A stretch of DNA of 64,000 nucleotides from Triplophysa rosa (GCF_024868665.1 NC_079890.1:37856079-37920078); one strand, 5' to 3'; shown: positions 23,717 to 36,511, counted from the stretch's first letter. Notes: generated by a model not told the origin, from the sequence alone. Translations and numbers: made by a program.

Positions 23717-24894
23717 GGCTATAGTACTAGTATACTTTTTCAGTTAGGCCTATAGTTGCCTATACTTGTAGGTTTACTATTTCAATACTAATTGGTTTGA
23801 AACAAACTAACTTTTTTATGACTTTCAATCTTTCGCAGAACACAAAAGAAGATATTTTGAAAAATGTTGTTAACAGAAAACCATTGGTCCCCATTGACTT
23901 GCGTTGGTTTTGTGTCCGTACAATAGAAGTCAATGGAGACCAGCGGTTTTTGGTTAGCAACATTTTTCAAAATATCATCTTTTGTGTTCTGCAGAAGATA
24001 GAAAAGCACACATTTAAAATGACAACAGGGTGAGTAAATGATGACAGAATTTTCATTTTGAAGATGAACTTTTCCTTTAATGTTAGGCGCGCTGTTGTTT
24101 GCTGAAGGTCTGCAGATAAATACGTTGTATGAAACTCTCTAAAGGTTTCACAGACCATCTACACAAAATCTGGACGTCTGATATCAAGCAGAGTACTCTG
24201 TACCAACATGCGCTTTGTGTTCAGAGCCGTTATTTGTTTTCTGTCTTCTTTAGAAGCATCATTTACCGCCGTCATTTTGTGAAATAAGCACTTTCAAGTT
24301 CTATACCCTAATTTCAGGCCACATCGAACACGGTTGGGTTGAAAGCCGTTTCTTGTAAAAGCCCGTCACATTTAATTAAGCTGACCCACATGTGACGGGA
24401 GAGAATTAACTTGAAAAACAACATTTATGAAATACATAGAGATGGGATTAAAGTATCCTTGTTGCTGTTTTATTTAGTATTTTTATTTTATAAATCTACC
24501 ACACAATATCTGAATAGTATATTTGGGCCGGTAAGATATTTTGACGATGTGATAGCCTTAGGCCAAAATATCACGGTATTAAGTGGCGGTATGGCGGTTG
24601 CGGCAAAATGTTTTCTTTTAAATGTCTGAGTAAAAAACATAGAACACAATATATTTTATTTTTAAGCAACACAATATATGTAGAACTTTAGTAAACATGT
24701 ATGTCAGGTTAAATCAGTGGTTCCCGAACTTTTTGAAAGCATGGCACCCATTTTTACATGCATTTCTAGTAATTAAACTTACATGCATAAACTAACTAAC
24801 AAGCAACAAATTAAGCATAAACAAAAATAGCACAAAACCTGTTGGTATATCGTGTGAAATAATCTAAATAGTTGGTCAGAACATAGATGTAAAC

Positions 24895-25213
24895 AACTAG
24901 ATGCTGCATTCAAGCGCTCCAGGCATGTAGACGTGTCCGCCATCTTGGAACAGTCCACTGACATCACTCACAGTTCACTAGAATGCCCCAGCACTGCGCA
25001 GCCATGGCTGTGAAAACCACAGGATTTAAGTTCCCAAAAAATGGGATGACCTTTCGTTGTTTCGCTATATGTTAGTGCATCACATATAATGTTTGAGTTT
25101 ACACACAGTCAACTTGATCTTGAGTGTTTACGGACCAGCTCGCACTGTTCCAATATGGCGCATGACCTACGTACAGCGGCCCATAGAAACAGATGGAACT
25201 GCGGCATCTAGTT
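24895..25213. mobile_element. MITE with AACTAGATGC ends
   Basis: Left AACTAGATGCTGCATTC ... GCCATCTTGGAACAGT; right end on the minus strand AACTAGATGCCGCAGTTCC ... GCGCCATATTGGAACAGT. Terminal and subterminal inverted repeats span about 70 bp. No coding capacity. Confidence 0.7.
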
Positions 25214-27011
25214 ATTTAATCATAAAAGCATTTCATTTTAAGCTGTAGATTTACAGCAATTGATTAGATGTCCACACAGAAATCCTCTCACATATGAAGT
25301 CTGTGGACCTGTAAACATCTCATCGTTAATAAGATCCTTCAGTTCCATTATCTGTCTTGTTTATTTTTATTCAGGCTCTCTGATTGGACAGTGCCTATCA
25401 TCACATTTATTACAGATCAAAGCTGAAAGTGAACAATTTATCTTCTAGCATTTCACACATGGAACATGTGTGTATAAAGCCACACAATTACTAAAGTGTG
25501 TATATGTATGTCTGTGGATTGTTATGTTTGTGTGCTGTGGGGAGATGCTGAAGTGTGTGTTTGCTGCTGTCATGCTGTGTGGATAAGTGAAGGGCCATTA
25601 ACGTTAGATTGAAAATTTGACCCCCTTCTTTGGCTGCAAGAAATATTGGAGACTTTGCTGTTGCTTTTTAAAGTAGCGCTCTAGTTTTGTTTGGTTGCAT
25701 TAATGTTTCATTTTGTGTTTCAAAGTAAGTACAGTATCAGTATACTGACCTTCCCTTTCCTTGTTTACTATTATTTTTTTTACTTTTAACACATCCTGAA
25801 ATCTGAAATGTGATGGTCTAAAGTAACATTTGATTTGAAAACAGCGCCAAGCCAAATACAAAGCAACATCTCGGTGTACCCGAAGCACATCTGTCCATGA
25901 CTCAGGAAAATTTGTTTTTGCCACTTTAAAATCTGTTTTGACCAGGACCAATTCTTGTCAACTTGAATAAGTTTCAGCTGCACAGGTCTGTATTCTCTGA
26001 TTCTCAATGTAGTGAATTATAGTAAATCTTGTGAATTAATCCATCACGAGAGAAATGAAAGATGTGAATTTTCATTTTGGGAAGAAGGCTTTTGGGATTA
26101 AGGTTGATGGTAAATTATTTTGTCAGCGTGTGGTGTTGAAAATAGTGACATTTTGAGGAAAGGGATGGAGAGAGAGAATCCAAGTGGTTGCCTGGCAACC
26201 CTGAATCATGCTGATGTTGAGTGTGTTATGTACGTGTAGGGGCACAAGTGTCGGGAGGTTCAGAGCTATCTGTACACACACAATTTACTTTTACATGTTG
26301 TATGTCTTATTGATATAGATGTTTTATGATGAGGGGGGTCGTGATGCAAGCTTTGTGCATTTAGCTCCAAAATAATCAGACTTGAGCTCATCTGGGTAAA
26401 CCCACACGTGCTCTCTTCACCAGCTAATAATCTTAAATTGCTTGTGGGTGTGTGTGCAGTAAAGTTAATGTGCTGTGGAGGTCTTAATGGGTTTGAAGTC
26501 TTTGGTGTGGATTGCGATCGGCCGTCACGCGTCTCAGTCGTTATTATCAGTTAAGACGGAGTAGCCCAATGCACTGACACCCTTCAATCGCCTCCTGTTG
26601 GGATAATAGCATGTTCCTTTCGGTTTGGTTCTGCACGACTCGCCATCTGCTTTCTCCTTCTACTAACAAAACCATCAAGTGATCTAAGCAACAAACTGTT
26701 TCATTTGAGTTTTATTATAAAATGGAGGTGATTATGGAATGTGTTTGATGTGCAATAAAACAGTCCGACATTTCATAGGCCTGCGTGTGTCCATCGATCT
26801 GGTTGTTGAATGTTTGGGTGATATGCGGAAAGGTCAATCATGAATACGTCGTGAATGAAAATGGAAAGTTAATTTGACAGACCTTCGCACTGACACGGTT
26901 TAGCAAACACATGACTGTATAGCAGAATGCATTTCAGTACATGGAGAATTGACTTAGCACTGACTCCATCTAGTGGTGTCTCTCATTTACTTCCACACTT
27001 TTGTGAACTTT
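25214..27011. other. Intergenic, no gene recognised
   Basis: Unremarkable single-copy-looking DNA. GTGTGT-rich patches lie at 25490-25580. No exon with family similarity was found. Confidence 0.4.
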
Positions 27012-27634
27012 AAAAAATTCTGTCATCATTTACTCACCCTCATGTCATTCATGTATGACTTTTTCATCTGCAGAACACAAAAGAAGATATTTTGGTTGGT
27101 AACCAAACAACATTGGATCCCATTGACCTCCATTGTATAGACATTGTCTAAAGCAGTAGTTCTCAAACTGGGGGCCGTGGCCCCTGGGGGGGTAGGGTGG
27201 CCCGAGATGGATCCAGGGGGCCACAGATTTTGTGGCATTTTATGAAATATAGAAATTGATCATAGATTTTATGCAATCAAACATCAGAAAAATAAGACCA
27301 CCAGACAAAAGAATTGATGTTTCAGCATTGTATAACCGAATATCTTTTTGTTTAAATAAAAATGTTAAATTTAAGATTATAAGTCTTTATAACGAGCAAG
27401 CCTCTGGAATAAAAATTGTGGGAAAATCAGGCTTATTTCATCACATATAATGTGTAATTTAGGTCAAATAAAAACAGTATTCTTTAGAGTTTGGGATGAA
27501 TGTTTTATCATTTTACTTAAACAATTTCCTATAGTACACACAGAAAAGGGTCATACAGTACAGGTTTTGAATTATGTGAGAGTGAATTAATGTTATTCTT
27601 TTATTTGTTTATTTTTGGGTGAACTATCCCTTTA
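27012..27634. mobile_element. MITE (AATTCTGTCATCATTTACTCACCC family) with a nested CAGTAGTTCTCAAAC element
   Basis: The left terminus at 27016 reads AATTCTGTCATCATTTACTCACCCTCATGTCATTC; the right end at 27610-27634 reads TTTTTGGGTGAACTATCCCTTTA. From about 27155 a CAGTAGTTCTCAAACTGGGGGCCGTGG sequence indicates insertion of the other MITE family, with no clear right end. Confidence 0.5.
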
Positions 27635-28516
27635 CAACCATTTTTTTTCTGCTGAAAAGGATGATGTATTGTTTGTGTAGCTGTATGTCTGCTTCTTTAG
27701 TCCAGTGCAAACAGTTCTTGTGAACCTGATGAAAATGTGTTTTAAAAATCATGATTTTAGTTCATTTCTGCATAATGTTATCGCAGTATTTGGAGGAGGT
27801 TTACATTCTTGAAACTGTAACACGACTGAGTCTGAAACATACATGAAGATAAGCCTTCACCTTTTCTTCACTTTCTTCTTCCTAGTCTCGCATCTGGTTT
27901 TAAAGAAGCACCAAAAAGTATTTAGACACTACATCTACAAATTAATTTATGCCATCGCAAACATTTAGCATCTGAACCTGATGTTGGAATTCTCCAACAC
28001 TCCAGTTTTAGATGATTGTTAAACCCTGTGTGGCATTCGCATAAAAATGATGCAAGACATTTTCTTAAAACTTACTTCCCTTAGCTCTTTTTTGCAATGA
28101 AGTTGCAATAACCAACAGATCTTTGGTGGTAGGAAGTCCGTTCCCATCAGGTTCACACAGTTCTTGTTCATCATTTTACATATAAATTATGATTATATGA
28201 TATTAATTATGATGTGTCCATTATCATTTATTTACACATTTGGCAGACACTTTTATTCACAGCTATACATTTTATCGGTATGTGTGTACACTGGGATTCA
28301 AACCCATGACCTTTACACTAATGAAATGCTTTACTGTTTGAGCTACAAGAATATCACTTTGTTATTGAACTACACAAGAAACCATCACAGATCACACATT
28401 CTGTTGGTTTTAATGGTTATAATAGGAATTGTATTCGTTTATGAAACTAATGGTCTTTGTCTATACTGGTATTGTGTTGGGTTCCTTTGGCAAAACGCCA
28501 AATAATAGAAAACCAT
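27635..28516. other. Intergenic, no gene recognised
   Basis: AT-rich with no convincing exon. Around 28205 a TTTACACATTTGGCAGACACTTTTATTC sequence is typical of fish SINE/repeat tails, but I could not bound it. Confidence 0.35.
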
Positions 28517-28925
28517 TAAAGGGATAGTTCACCCAAAAATGAAAATTCTGTCATCATTTACTCACCCTCGTGTAATTTCATACCTGTATAAATTACTTTG
28601 TTCCGATGAACACAGAGAAAGATATTTGGAAGAAGATTGGTCATTTTCAGTTCCGGGACATCATTGACTACCATAGTAGTCAAAGGTGCTCCAGAACTGT
28701 TTGTTTTCCTAAATTCTTCAAAATATCTCATTTTGTACACAAGCATCTAAAAAAAAAATTCTTACTATGGTAGTGGACGATGTCCCAGAACTGAAAATTG
28801 CTAACATTCTTCAAAATATCTTTCTTTGTGTTCAACAGAACAAAGAAATGTATACAGGCTTGAAACTAACCGAGGGTGAGTAAATGATGACAGAATTTTA
28901 ATTTTGGGGCAAACTATCCCTTTAA
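28517..28925. mobile_element. Intact MITE, TTAAAGGGATAGTTCACCCAAAAATG family
   Basis: TTAAAGGGATAGTTCACCCAAAAATGAAAATTCTGTCATCATTTACTC at the left is mirrored by GAGTAAATGATGACAGAATTTTAATTTTGGGGCAAACTATCCCTTTAA at the right: about 48-bp terminal inverted repeats. Very similar internally to 47536-47966. Confidence 0.85.
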
Positions 28926-29149
28926 ATCCTACTGGAATAAGACCTAAAACACACAATATAAGTGCATTTTGTAATGGTTTTAATGGTAACCAGCTCATGC
29001 TTTATAATGGTATTTGTAAACCATTCGGGTATTGTTTTGTATTGTGTATTTTATTGGAGGGTTTCGGTTATGTTATAAAACCTAACAAACTAACTTTTAT
29101 GAAATGTTTTGAAACACTTTTCTAGCAACATATGTTATTGCTTAGGCTG

Positions 29150-29650
29150 TATGCCAGGGCTAGTTAACAATAGGGAATAATGCTCTGAATATGTTACAGT
29201 TGGTTTGATACCTTTATCTGTAACGGTGTCAGAGTTTAATGAATTTAAATAGGTACAGTGTGTTAAACATATCAAAAATAAGGAATCAGTATACCGTATA
29301 TAAAAAAATCTGATTAATAATCAGAAAAACAAGCCTTGTGCATCATAGGGAATAATGCTCTGAATATGTTACTGTTGGTTTGATACCTTTATCTCAAATG
29401 CTGTTGTCGTTTAATGGATTTATGTAATTACATACATTAAAAGCTGTACAATTATTATAAAATACATAAAATTCTAATTCCAAAAAACGGAGCCTTGTGC
29501 AATACCAGGCATGTTTTTCTGAACATTTTAGTACTGGTTTTATAGATGAATGTCACGTAGTTAAATTGTTTAATCAATTTTCATGGTTAATTTATATATC
29601 GTTTTTTTTCTAGAAATTAAGCCTTCTGCAACGTAAAGGGCATATATTTA
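29150..29650. repeat. Diverged tandem repeat, unit about 165-180 bp, 3-4 copies
   Basis: The block AGGGAATAATGCTCTGAATATGTTAC..GTTGGTTTGATACCTTTATCT occurs at 29171 and 29348. GCCTTGTGCA recurs at 29333 and 29492, with a weaker form at 29619. Later units are strongly diverged. Confidence 0.65.
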
Positions 29651-30075
29651 TGTCTATCCCAGTTAGTTTGGCCTCAAAACATAACAGGCGCAAAGAGCTT
29701 AATTGGTATGAAACCGAATGTCTAATGAATGTCCAACATCAAACTAACTTTACCACGGTTTTATACTTTTGGAATCTGGCCCTCAAAGAAAAGTAGTTGA
29801 AGACCTCTGCTGTATGCCCTCTATATACTTTTATTTATTTTATTTAATAGCTTTAGACACGTCTTATATTTAGAAAGACTTTTCTGTTAAACTGTAGCTC
29901 TTGTATGTAGTAAGAAAAAGAAGCCCAGAGGAAGTTGTTACATTATAATCGCGTGCGTTCATTGGGTCGCGTTGGTTGCGTCAAGCGTCGCGGGGGCGCG
30001 TCTAAAGACAACGCGAGGTCCGGGAGCAGCGCAAAACATGTAAAGAAGAGAGCTGAAGGGACAGATAAACCCGAC

Positions 30076-33000
30076 ATGGCTTCGTTTCTCATCGTGATTA
30101 TTTCTGTCGTGCTGTCTCTCTTTATAGTGTGGATATGTGGAGACTGGCGGAAAAGGTGAGATTCACTTTCACAAGCGAAACTTCTCTCGATGTGTGTACA
30201 TGATCTAAATGTTAATTGACTCTTAATGTTATTAGTGTTACTGAATAGGATGTACACGTTTGGCTGTGTTAAGTCTTTATAAAGCGAATTGGTGCGGAGT
30301 TGCGCGCTTCTATTACGCATAAGAGATAAGACATATTTTTCCTCAAGAAGAGTTTTATTTAGTGATTAATAATGTTAAAATACACCGTTGAAATAATGCA
30401 ATAACTAATGTGCATTGAATAGTCTATTTTGTTGAGTCGTTTTTCAAAGAGTAATACAAATGCAGTCAGGGGATGTTTACGCATGCGTTTTGAGTTCAAA
30501 CGCGTTTCTTTGGGCTCCAGCTGTTTCAGAACAACAGAACTGGCACAGTGTGCAACTCATCTGTGTAACTCATTGTCCACTGGATCCTCTCTCCACCCTA
30601 CAACCCTCAGTGTTTACATTTCCTCTATCCGAAGTGGCTTACAGTACACTCAAGTTCATGAGGTGCGTTGCTAACCCAAAGCTCTTTAAAATTAGGACAG
30701 GAGTACAAAATACATCATAATAATCAAAACAAGAACATTTTTCAGATTTCAGTAATCCAGTTTTGGGTGTAATGGGATTAAAGGGAATACTTCCTCGTTG
30801 CACATATACTTTCAACAAATCTGTATAAAACAATATTTAATTCAAATCTAAATGTAGATCCTTTCATATCAAAATATACAGTATGTTGTGAAAATGTTTA
30901 ACAGGTCTACTTTTGTCAAATGATTGCGCCGTGTTTTGTTTTTAGTAGCTCGTTATTGCTCTTTCTTATTGTTCGAGGCAGTTCATATTGTTTGTTTACA
31001 TTTTTGTATTGAGAAGTGTTTTAATTAGGGCTGTCAAACGATTATTCACGATTAATCGCATCCAGAATAAAAGTCTGTGTTTACATAATGTATGTCTGTG
31101 TACTGTGCATATTAATTTAGTATTTATAAACACATACATGTACACAAACGTGTATATATTTAGAAAATGTTTAAATGTATTCATTTATATTTTCCAATAA
31201 TTTAAATTATATGTAAATGTTTATTAATATTAACATTTTATTTTTTCTTAAATAAATCTGTCTGTTTTTATAAATACAAAATTAAAATGCACAGTACACA
31301 GACATACATTATGTAAACCCAAACTTTTATTCTGGATGCGATTAATCGCGATTAATCGTTTGACAGCCCTAGTTTTAATCAAACTGTGCTTAATAGACCG
31401 CCTGTTCCTGAAGTGTACTTTTTCTTTTAATGAAAGTTTAAGTTTACGGTGAACATTGAGCTGTTGACACTATGCTGCAGCTCCTCAAATACTTGGACAA
31501 AATAATAATAATGTTAAAAAAATATAAAAAGTAGTAATCATACCGTGTGTTTGTGTTTTCAGGAGGACAGGAGAGCCTCCATTAGTGAGCGGTCTGCCCT
31601 TCATCGGTGTCACTCTGGATTACGCCAGAGACCCTTTGGGCTTAATAAGAGACACTCGGAAGAAATACGGCGATGTCTTCACGTGTAAGATTGTCAGAAA
31701 GTATTTCACTTTCATCACAGACCCTTTCTCATTCTCTCTGGTGGTGCGGCAGAGTAAAAATCTGGACTTCCAGAAGTTTGCTATGGGGTTCTCACAGCGG
31801 GTAAGTTATTTAATGATTATCTCTGTATACTTTAACCCAAATGTCTGCTAATCTATTGATTCCCTTTGCACACATGCATGTGTTTTAACAAGCACTTACT
31901 TGTTGGGAATTATTGAGAAACTCACGGAAGTTTTCGTTGGGGGCACAATAAAAAGACATGTAACCTAGTATTGCTCAAGTCAAATGTCTGGACATGCTTC
32001 ATGGTTCATAAAGGCGTGTGTCTTTGAAATGACTTTCGTAGACAAAAGAACAGCTGCAAATATGTATACTGAAATGATTTTTTTTGAATAAACAGTTGTC
32101 CTTGACCAGGAAAGCAGCGGAAAGTTTCCAGCAAAGTCAGTTCTCAGTACATTCTTTAATACTGTTGAATGATCTCACAAAAATGCCCCAAATGTTTCTC
32201 ATTTCAGGCAAAAGAGTGGCAAAAATATACAAATTTGCATTTGTTTCATAGTTTCAGTCACTGCTTAATAGTACACTTCATACTCTCTGTCTCTCTCGAT
32301 GGCAGGTCTTTGGCCACGCTGACTTCACCTCTCCAGTTTTCAGTGGGAGTTACAGAGAAGTTCATTCAATCTTCAGACAAACGCTTCAGGGTCCACCCCT
32401 GCAGGAGCTGGCGCAGAGCATGCTGGGTAATCTGCAGGCGGTTTTGGGACGAGGCCTGTCGCGTGAGCACGGCTGGGTGGAGGAGGGTCTGCAGAACTTC
32501 ACCAACCGCATCATGTTTGAGGCGGGCTTTCTCACTCTGTTCGGAAGGGATGCTGGGCTCCTTCGGTCTGATGGCGTGAAATGCGGAAAAACGTGCATGC
32601 AGAAAGCAGCTCAGGATTTTCTAGTGTTTGATCGGGCGTTCCCTGCGCTGGCCGCGGGGGTTCCCATCGGGCTGTGCATGCCGGCGTGGCGGGCCAGAGA
32701 AGCTTTAGCAGAGGAACTTCTGCATGATGAGCTTCACCGCAGGAACTGCATCTCGGATCTGATTCAGCGGAGGATGGACGCGTTTGACCGCATGCATTTG
32801 GACGAGACTGGTAAAGCACGCACACACGTGTGCATGCTGTGGGCGTCACAGGCTAATACACTGCCGGCGGCCTTCTGGAGCCTGTACTACACACTAAGGT
32901 GAATTAGCACATCATGATTTAAAGGGGTCATATGACACAGCTTAAACGAATATTATGGTTTGTTTTAGATGTAAAGCAATATGTCTACACGGTTTAAGGT

Positions 33001-34114
33001 TAAAAAACGCTGTATTTTCAACACACCGTGAATGTTTGTATCTCCTCTATGAAACGCGCAGATTTTCTACAAAGCTCATGGCTCTGAAAAGCGAGGTGTG
33101 CTATGATTGGCCAGTTCACCAGTGCGTAGTGATTGGTCGAATACTGCAAGCGTGTGAGGGAAATGTAACGCCTCTTACCATATTTGGAACATCAGGTTCC
33201 TCTTCAACTGTACTGACAGGTACGCCCACCTTACTTGCGTATACATTTGGGCGGTTTTAGTCAAATCAGACCACCAACTGACGTAGATTTGTGGGGGTGT
33301 GGCTACACGAGGCGTTTCAGGCAGGTCTGGGTGAGCATTCGCTTTTAGATAGAATGCATCTTTTGTTCCCACACTTTCATTTCTGCAATTTCACGTGTCT
33401 AATACACGCATGGGCAACTTATAACACACCAGAGACACAGAAAAACACGGATTCGCGCCATATGACCCCTTAAATCATTAAGAAAATGTCAGACTATTAA
33501 ACTCTAGAATGATACTGTATGTGAAATGTAAATGTACTGTGTGTGTTTGTTTGTGTGTACTGTGTGTTTGTTTGTCGAAGTGTGTTTGTGTGTGATGATG
33601 TGTGTATGTTTGTTTGTGCGTGTGCGCGTGTGTGTATGTTTAAATGTTTGTTTGTGTGTGTGTGCGTGCACGCACGCGTGTGTGTGTTTGTTCGTGTGTG
33701 CTTCTGTGTGTGTTTGCCTGTGACTATGTTTGTTTAAGTGCATTTGTGTATATGTATTTGGCTTTGTGTGTTTGCGTGTGATTATGTGTTTGTGTTTAAA
33801 TGTATGTATGTGTGTGTGTGTGTGTGTGTGCATTGTGTGTATGTACACTTTAAATGTAGTGTGTGTGTGTATTGGTACTCATCACTGTGTGGGGACCTAA
33901 TGTCCCCACAAAGATAGTAATACCAGTAGATTTTGACCTTGTGGGGGCATTTTTAGGTAAACAGCTTGTAAATCATTCAGAATGATATTTACAGTATTTA
34001 AAATAAAAAAATGCAGAAAGGTTTGTGTGATTATTAGGTTTGGTGTTGGGGTAGGGGATAGAATATATCATTAACCTGATATAAAATCAATGGAAGTCTG
34101 TGAAATGTCCCCAT

Positions 34115-34183
<69 letters not shown>

Positions 34184-35574
34184 TGCGCGCGTGTGCGTGC
34201 TGTGCGTGCGTGTGTGTGTGTGTGTGTATTGGTGTGTGTGTGTGTGTGATTGTGCATGTTTACATGTGTGTGTGTTGTCTGTGTGTGATTTTGTGTTTAT
34301 ATTTGTCCCTCTGACTCTCTCTGAGTTGTTGTCAGATGTTGTGTCTATCTGCTCTTGACCCTGTGAATGGCTCTTGATTTCATTGTGTTTGTTTCAGATC
34401 GGCTGAGGCTCTCGCTGCGGCTCGCTCAGAGGTCCACAGAGTTCTGTCGGGTCAAGCATTAAATGATCCGGACCGACCCGTCAGTCTCTCCAGAGAGCAG
34501 CTGGATTCTATGACTGTACTCGGTATGTCTGTGATTCAGTGACGTTCATTTATTAAAACCTGCTTTGGAACCTTGCCTGTTCTTAATTCTTCAGAGTTGA
34601 ATTTTAAGATCTGTATGCATCAAAACGTACATTGTAAAAACATTGTCAAATGCATGAAACAACCAATAGATCAATAGGCAGAGATAATAGACACTAAACA
34701 TATACAGAACGCAAACTGTATATAAAATCATACACAAACAAAACACTGACTAATTGTTGAACTTATTGTGTTTCTGATAACATGCTGGATAAAATCAATG
34801 TTTTAAAATGTACTTTGGCAATAGGATTTATACATCTAGTTAAACTTTAAACAATCAAATATCATATTCAATTGAAATAATAATGTCATTTTCTTTCAGA
34901 AAGTATTATTGAAGAAGCCCTTCGGCTGTCCAGCGCGTCCATAATGATCCGTGTGGCCAAAGATAACTTCACTTTAACTTTGGATTCGGGTGAGACCGTA
35001 GCCATAAGGAAAGGAGATTTCATCGCTCTGTACCCCCAACTCATACACCTGGACCCAGACATCTACCCCGACCCAACAGTATAAGACCACTACTCCCATT
35101 CTACGGAAACACTGTGTACTTCACTTCTGATTCAATACTCATTGGGTGTTTTTAAAAAGCACACATACTGTACACCAGCCTTGGCATTGCATGTTTAACT
35201 AAACCTCACATGACTAACCGACATCAGGGTTTGTATGTTTAGTTTGTGTATTTGTCTTTGGTTGACAGGAGTTCAAATACAACCGTTTTCTGGATGAGCG
35301 AGGGGAAAGGAAAAGTAATTTCTTCAAAAACGGACGGCGACTCAAGCATTTCCTGGTTCCGTTCGGGTCTGGCGTCAGCGAGTGTCCTGGCCGATTCTTC
35401 GCAGTAAATGAGATTAAAGAATTCCTCACATTGGTTCTGTGGTTCTATGATCTGGAACTGGATGACATCAATACCGACCTGGTTCCAGATGGTACCCGTG
35501 CAGGTCTGGGTATCCTGCCACCCCCGCGAGACGTTCTACTCAAATACAGAAGAAGAACTGAGACTGCTGGTTGA
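30076..35574 (+). CDS. CYP7-family cytochrome P450 (sterol 7-alpha-hydroxylase type; cyp7a1/cyp7c1-like), complete
   Basis: ER-anchored microsomal P450 of the bile-acid/oxysterol family. Exons: 30076-30155, 31563-31800, 32306-32898, 34398-34522, 34900-35078, 35269-35574; phases match and total 506 residues, like CYP7A1 (504). An N-terminal membrane anchor (residues 3-21) is followed by basic RKRRTGEPP, the proline-rich hinge. The I-helix has WASQANT (residues 286-291), the CYP7 replacement of the usual acid-Thr motif and closer to CYP7A (ASQANT) than CYP7B (ASVANT). The K-helix ExxR is E351-R354. The heme loop is [10 protein letters not shown] with ligand Cys444. IYPDP and GLGILPP are typical CYP7A-side motifs, but the N-terminal third departs from CYP7A1, so the fish-specific CYP7C1 is the stronger alternative. 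Six exons is the usual CYP7 count. Next to sdcbp, as CYP7A1 is in human. AATAAA at 35630-35635 is a likely poly(A) signal. Confidence 0.93.
31026..31371. mobile_element. hAT-type MITE, TAGGGCTGTCAAACGATTA ends, 8-bp target duplication
   Basis: Lies in intron 1 of the P450 gene. Ends TAGGGCTGTCAAACGATT and AATCGTTTGACAGCCCTA; flanked on both sides by GTTTTAAT (31018-31025 and 31372-31379). The interior is ACATAATGTATGTCTGTGTACTGTGCATATTAAT mirrored. Same family as 60015-60813; 40330-40675 is a diverged relative. Confidence 0.88.
32921..33473. mobile_element. MITE with AAAGGGGTCATATG ends, in P450 intron 3
   Basis: Left AAAGGGGTCATATGACAC, right GCGCCATATGACCCCTTAA. No coding capacity; the small open frames inside are chance. 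Confidence 0.65.
33530..34310. repeat. GT-rich microsatellite block in P450 intron 3
   Basis: Interrupted TGTGTTTG/TGTGTGTATG repeats from 33530 to 33870 and a pure (GT)n tract of about 30 units at 34116-34180, followed by GCGCGTGC and more GT. Between them (33880-34110) is a fish repeat with GTGTGGGGACCTAATGTCCCCAC and a (C)CCATAC end. Z-DNA-prone and likely polymorphic. Confidence 0.9.
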
Positions 35575-36299
35575 GAAGAGACACCTAAAGATCTTGGCTG
35601 ATGATGACAGGAAACGGCAGTCTTCTTAGAATAAAACCATTTATTGTCTATGCAAAAAGTCAATTATAATATATATATATATATATCAATCAATGCTGTT
35701 ACATTTGGTATAAAATACATTTTCTTGTTCGATCAAGAGAACGTGCAAAAAACACATTTAAAGTGAAGTCAGACAGGTGAATTATTACCACAACATTTCA
35801 TTCATTGATGGCTGATGTTTTGAAAAAGTTTATTTTTGCCTTTCTGTATTTCTTTGCATATCATGTATTTGTTTCTTTGCATCAGGAGTTACTTTTGCCT
35901 ATTCATAAAGATTTGCCATGTTGTAAAAGCCAAAAATGTGGACATTTTTGGACAGCATGGCTGCATTATGCATTGACACATGAATTATAAAAGTGGACAA
36001 ATCTTACATTTCTACTGTGCTGTTTTTTTGTATTGTTTGTTATTATTATGTTTTTGGCCTTTTTAAATAAGTGAAAGCCAATCTGGATGTCACATGCCCA
36101 AACTTTATGCTTTATTTATTTTCCTATAAGGTTTTTTACACACACAAACACACAACTTTTTATATTTATATAAATAGGAATTTTTAATTAATATGGAAAT
36201 GAAACCTCACCAAATAAACAATCGTAAATTCTTTTTTTTTACTTTGTCATTTTAATCCTGCATGAAGGAATAGCTGTTCAGATCTTTCATTGTAATTCT

Positions 36300-36511
36300 G
36301 CATATCGCGCGCGCGCGCACGGCGGTTCTAGTCACACGGGAGCGCGCTCGCGCAGCCGCATCAGATGAGACTCGCAGTTGAGATCAGATCCAGACTAACC
36401 ACAGTCATTATTACAGAAACCTCTGAAATCAAGAAAGTCATCTGTTCGTCGCGGAATTAAACGCGACAGAAGAGCGTTCACAGTCGTTTGATGCTCTGTT
36501 GATGCGTCAAG
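36300..36511 (+). promoter_or_regulatory. sdcbp: CpG-rich promoter and 5' untranslated exon of sdcbp
   Basis: A GCGCGCGCGC run at 36305 begins a CpG-dense patch, followed by a leader ending TCAAG|GTGAGT at 36511. The next exon (36914-37003) carries the start codon. No TATA box seen, as usual for a broadly expressed gene. The transcription start is not determined. Confidence 0.6.

Larger units (their letters stand above)
19200..24080. mobile_element. MITE (CACCCAAAAATGAAAATTCTG family) split by the LTR retrotransposon
   Basis: A left terminus (CACCCAAAAATGAATATTCTGTCACC) starts about 19212 and the matching right terminus (GATGACAGAATTTTCATTTTGAAGATGAAC) ends about 24070. Between them sits the whole LTR element with its target duplication. 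An internal palindrome, 23817-24004, has AAAAGAAGATATTTTGAAAAATGTTG-like arms. It is also possible that two separate MITEs flank the insertion. Confidence 0.45.

Noticed and set aside
28164..28505. 113-codon open frame
   Set aside because: Hydrophobic, AT-driven translation with no family match, no splice partner and repeat-like flanks.
33504..34358. Several overlapping Cys/Val- or His/Thr-rich reading frames
   Set aside because: They are translations of GT/AC microsatellites inside the P450 intron.
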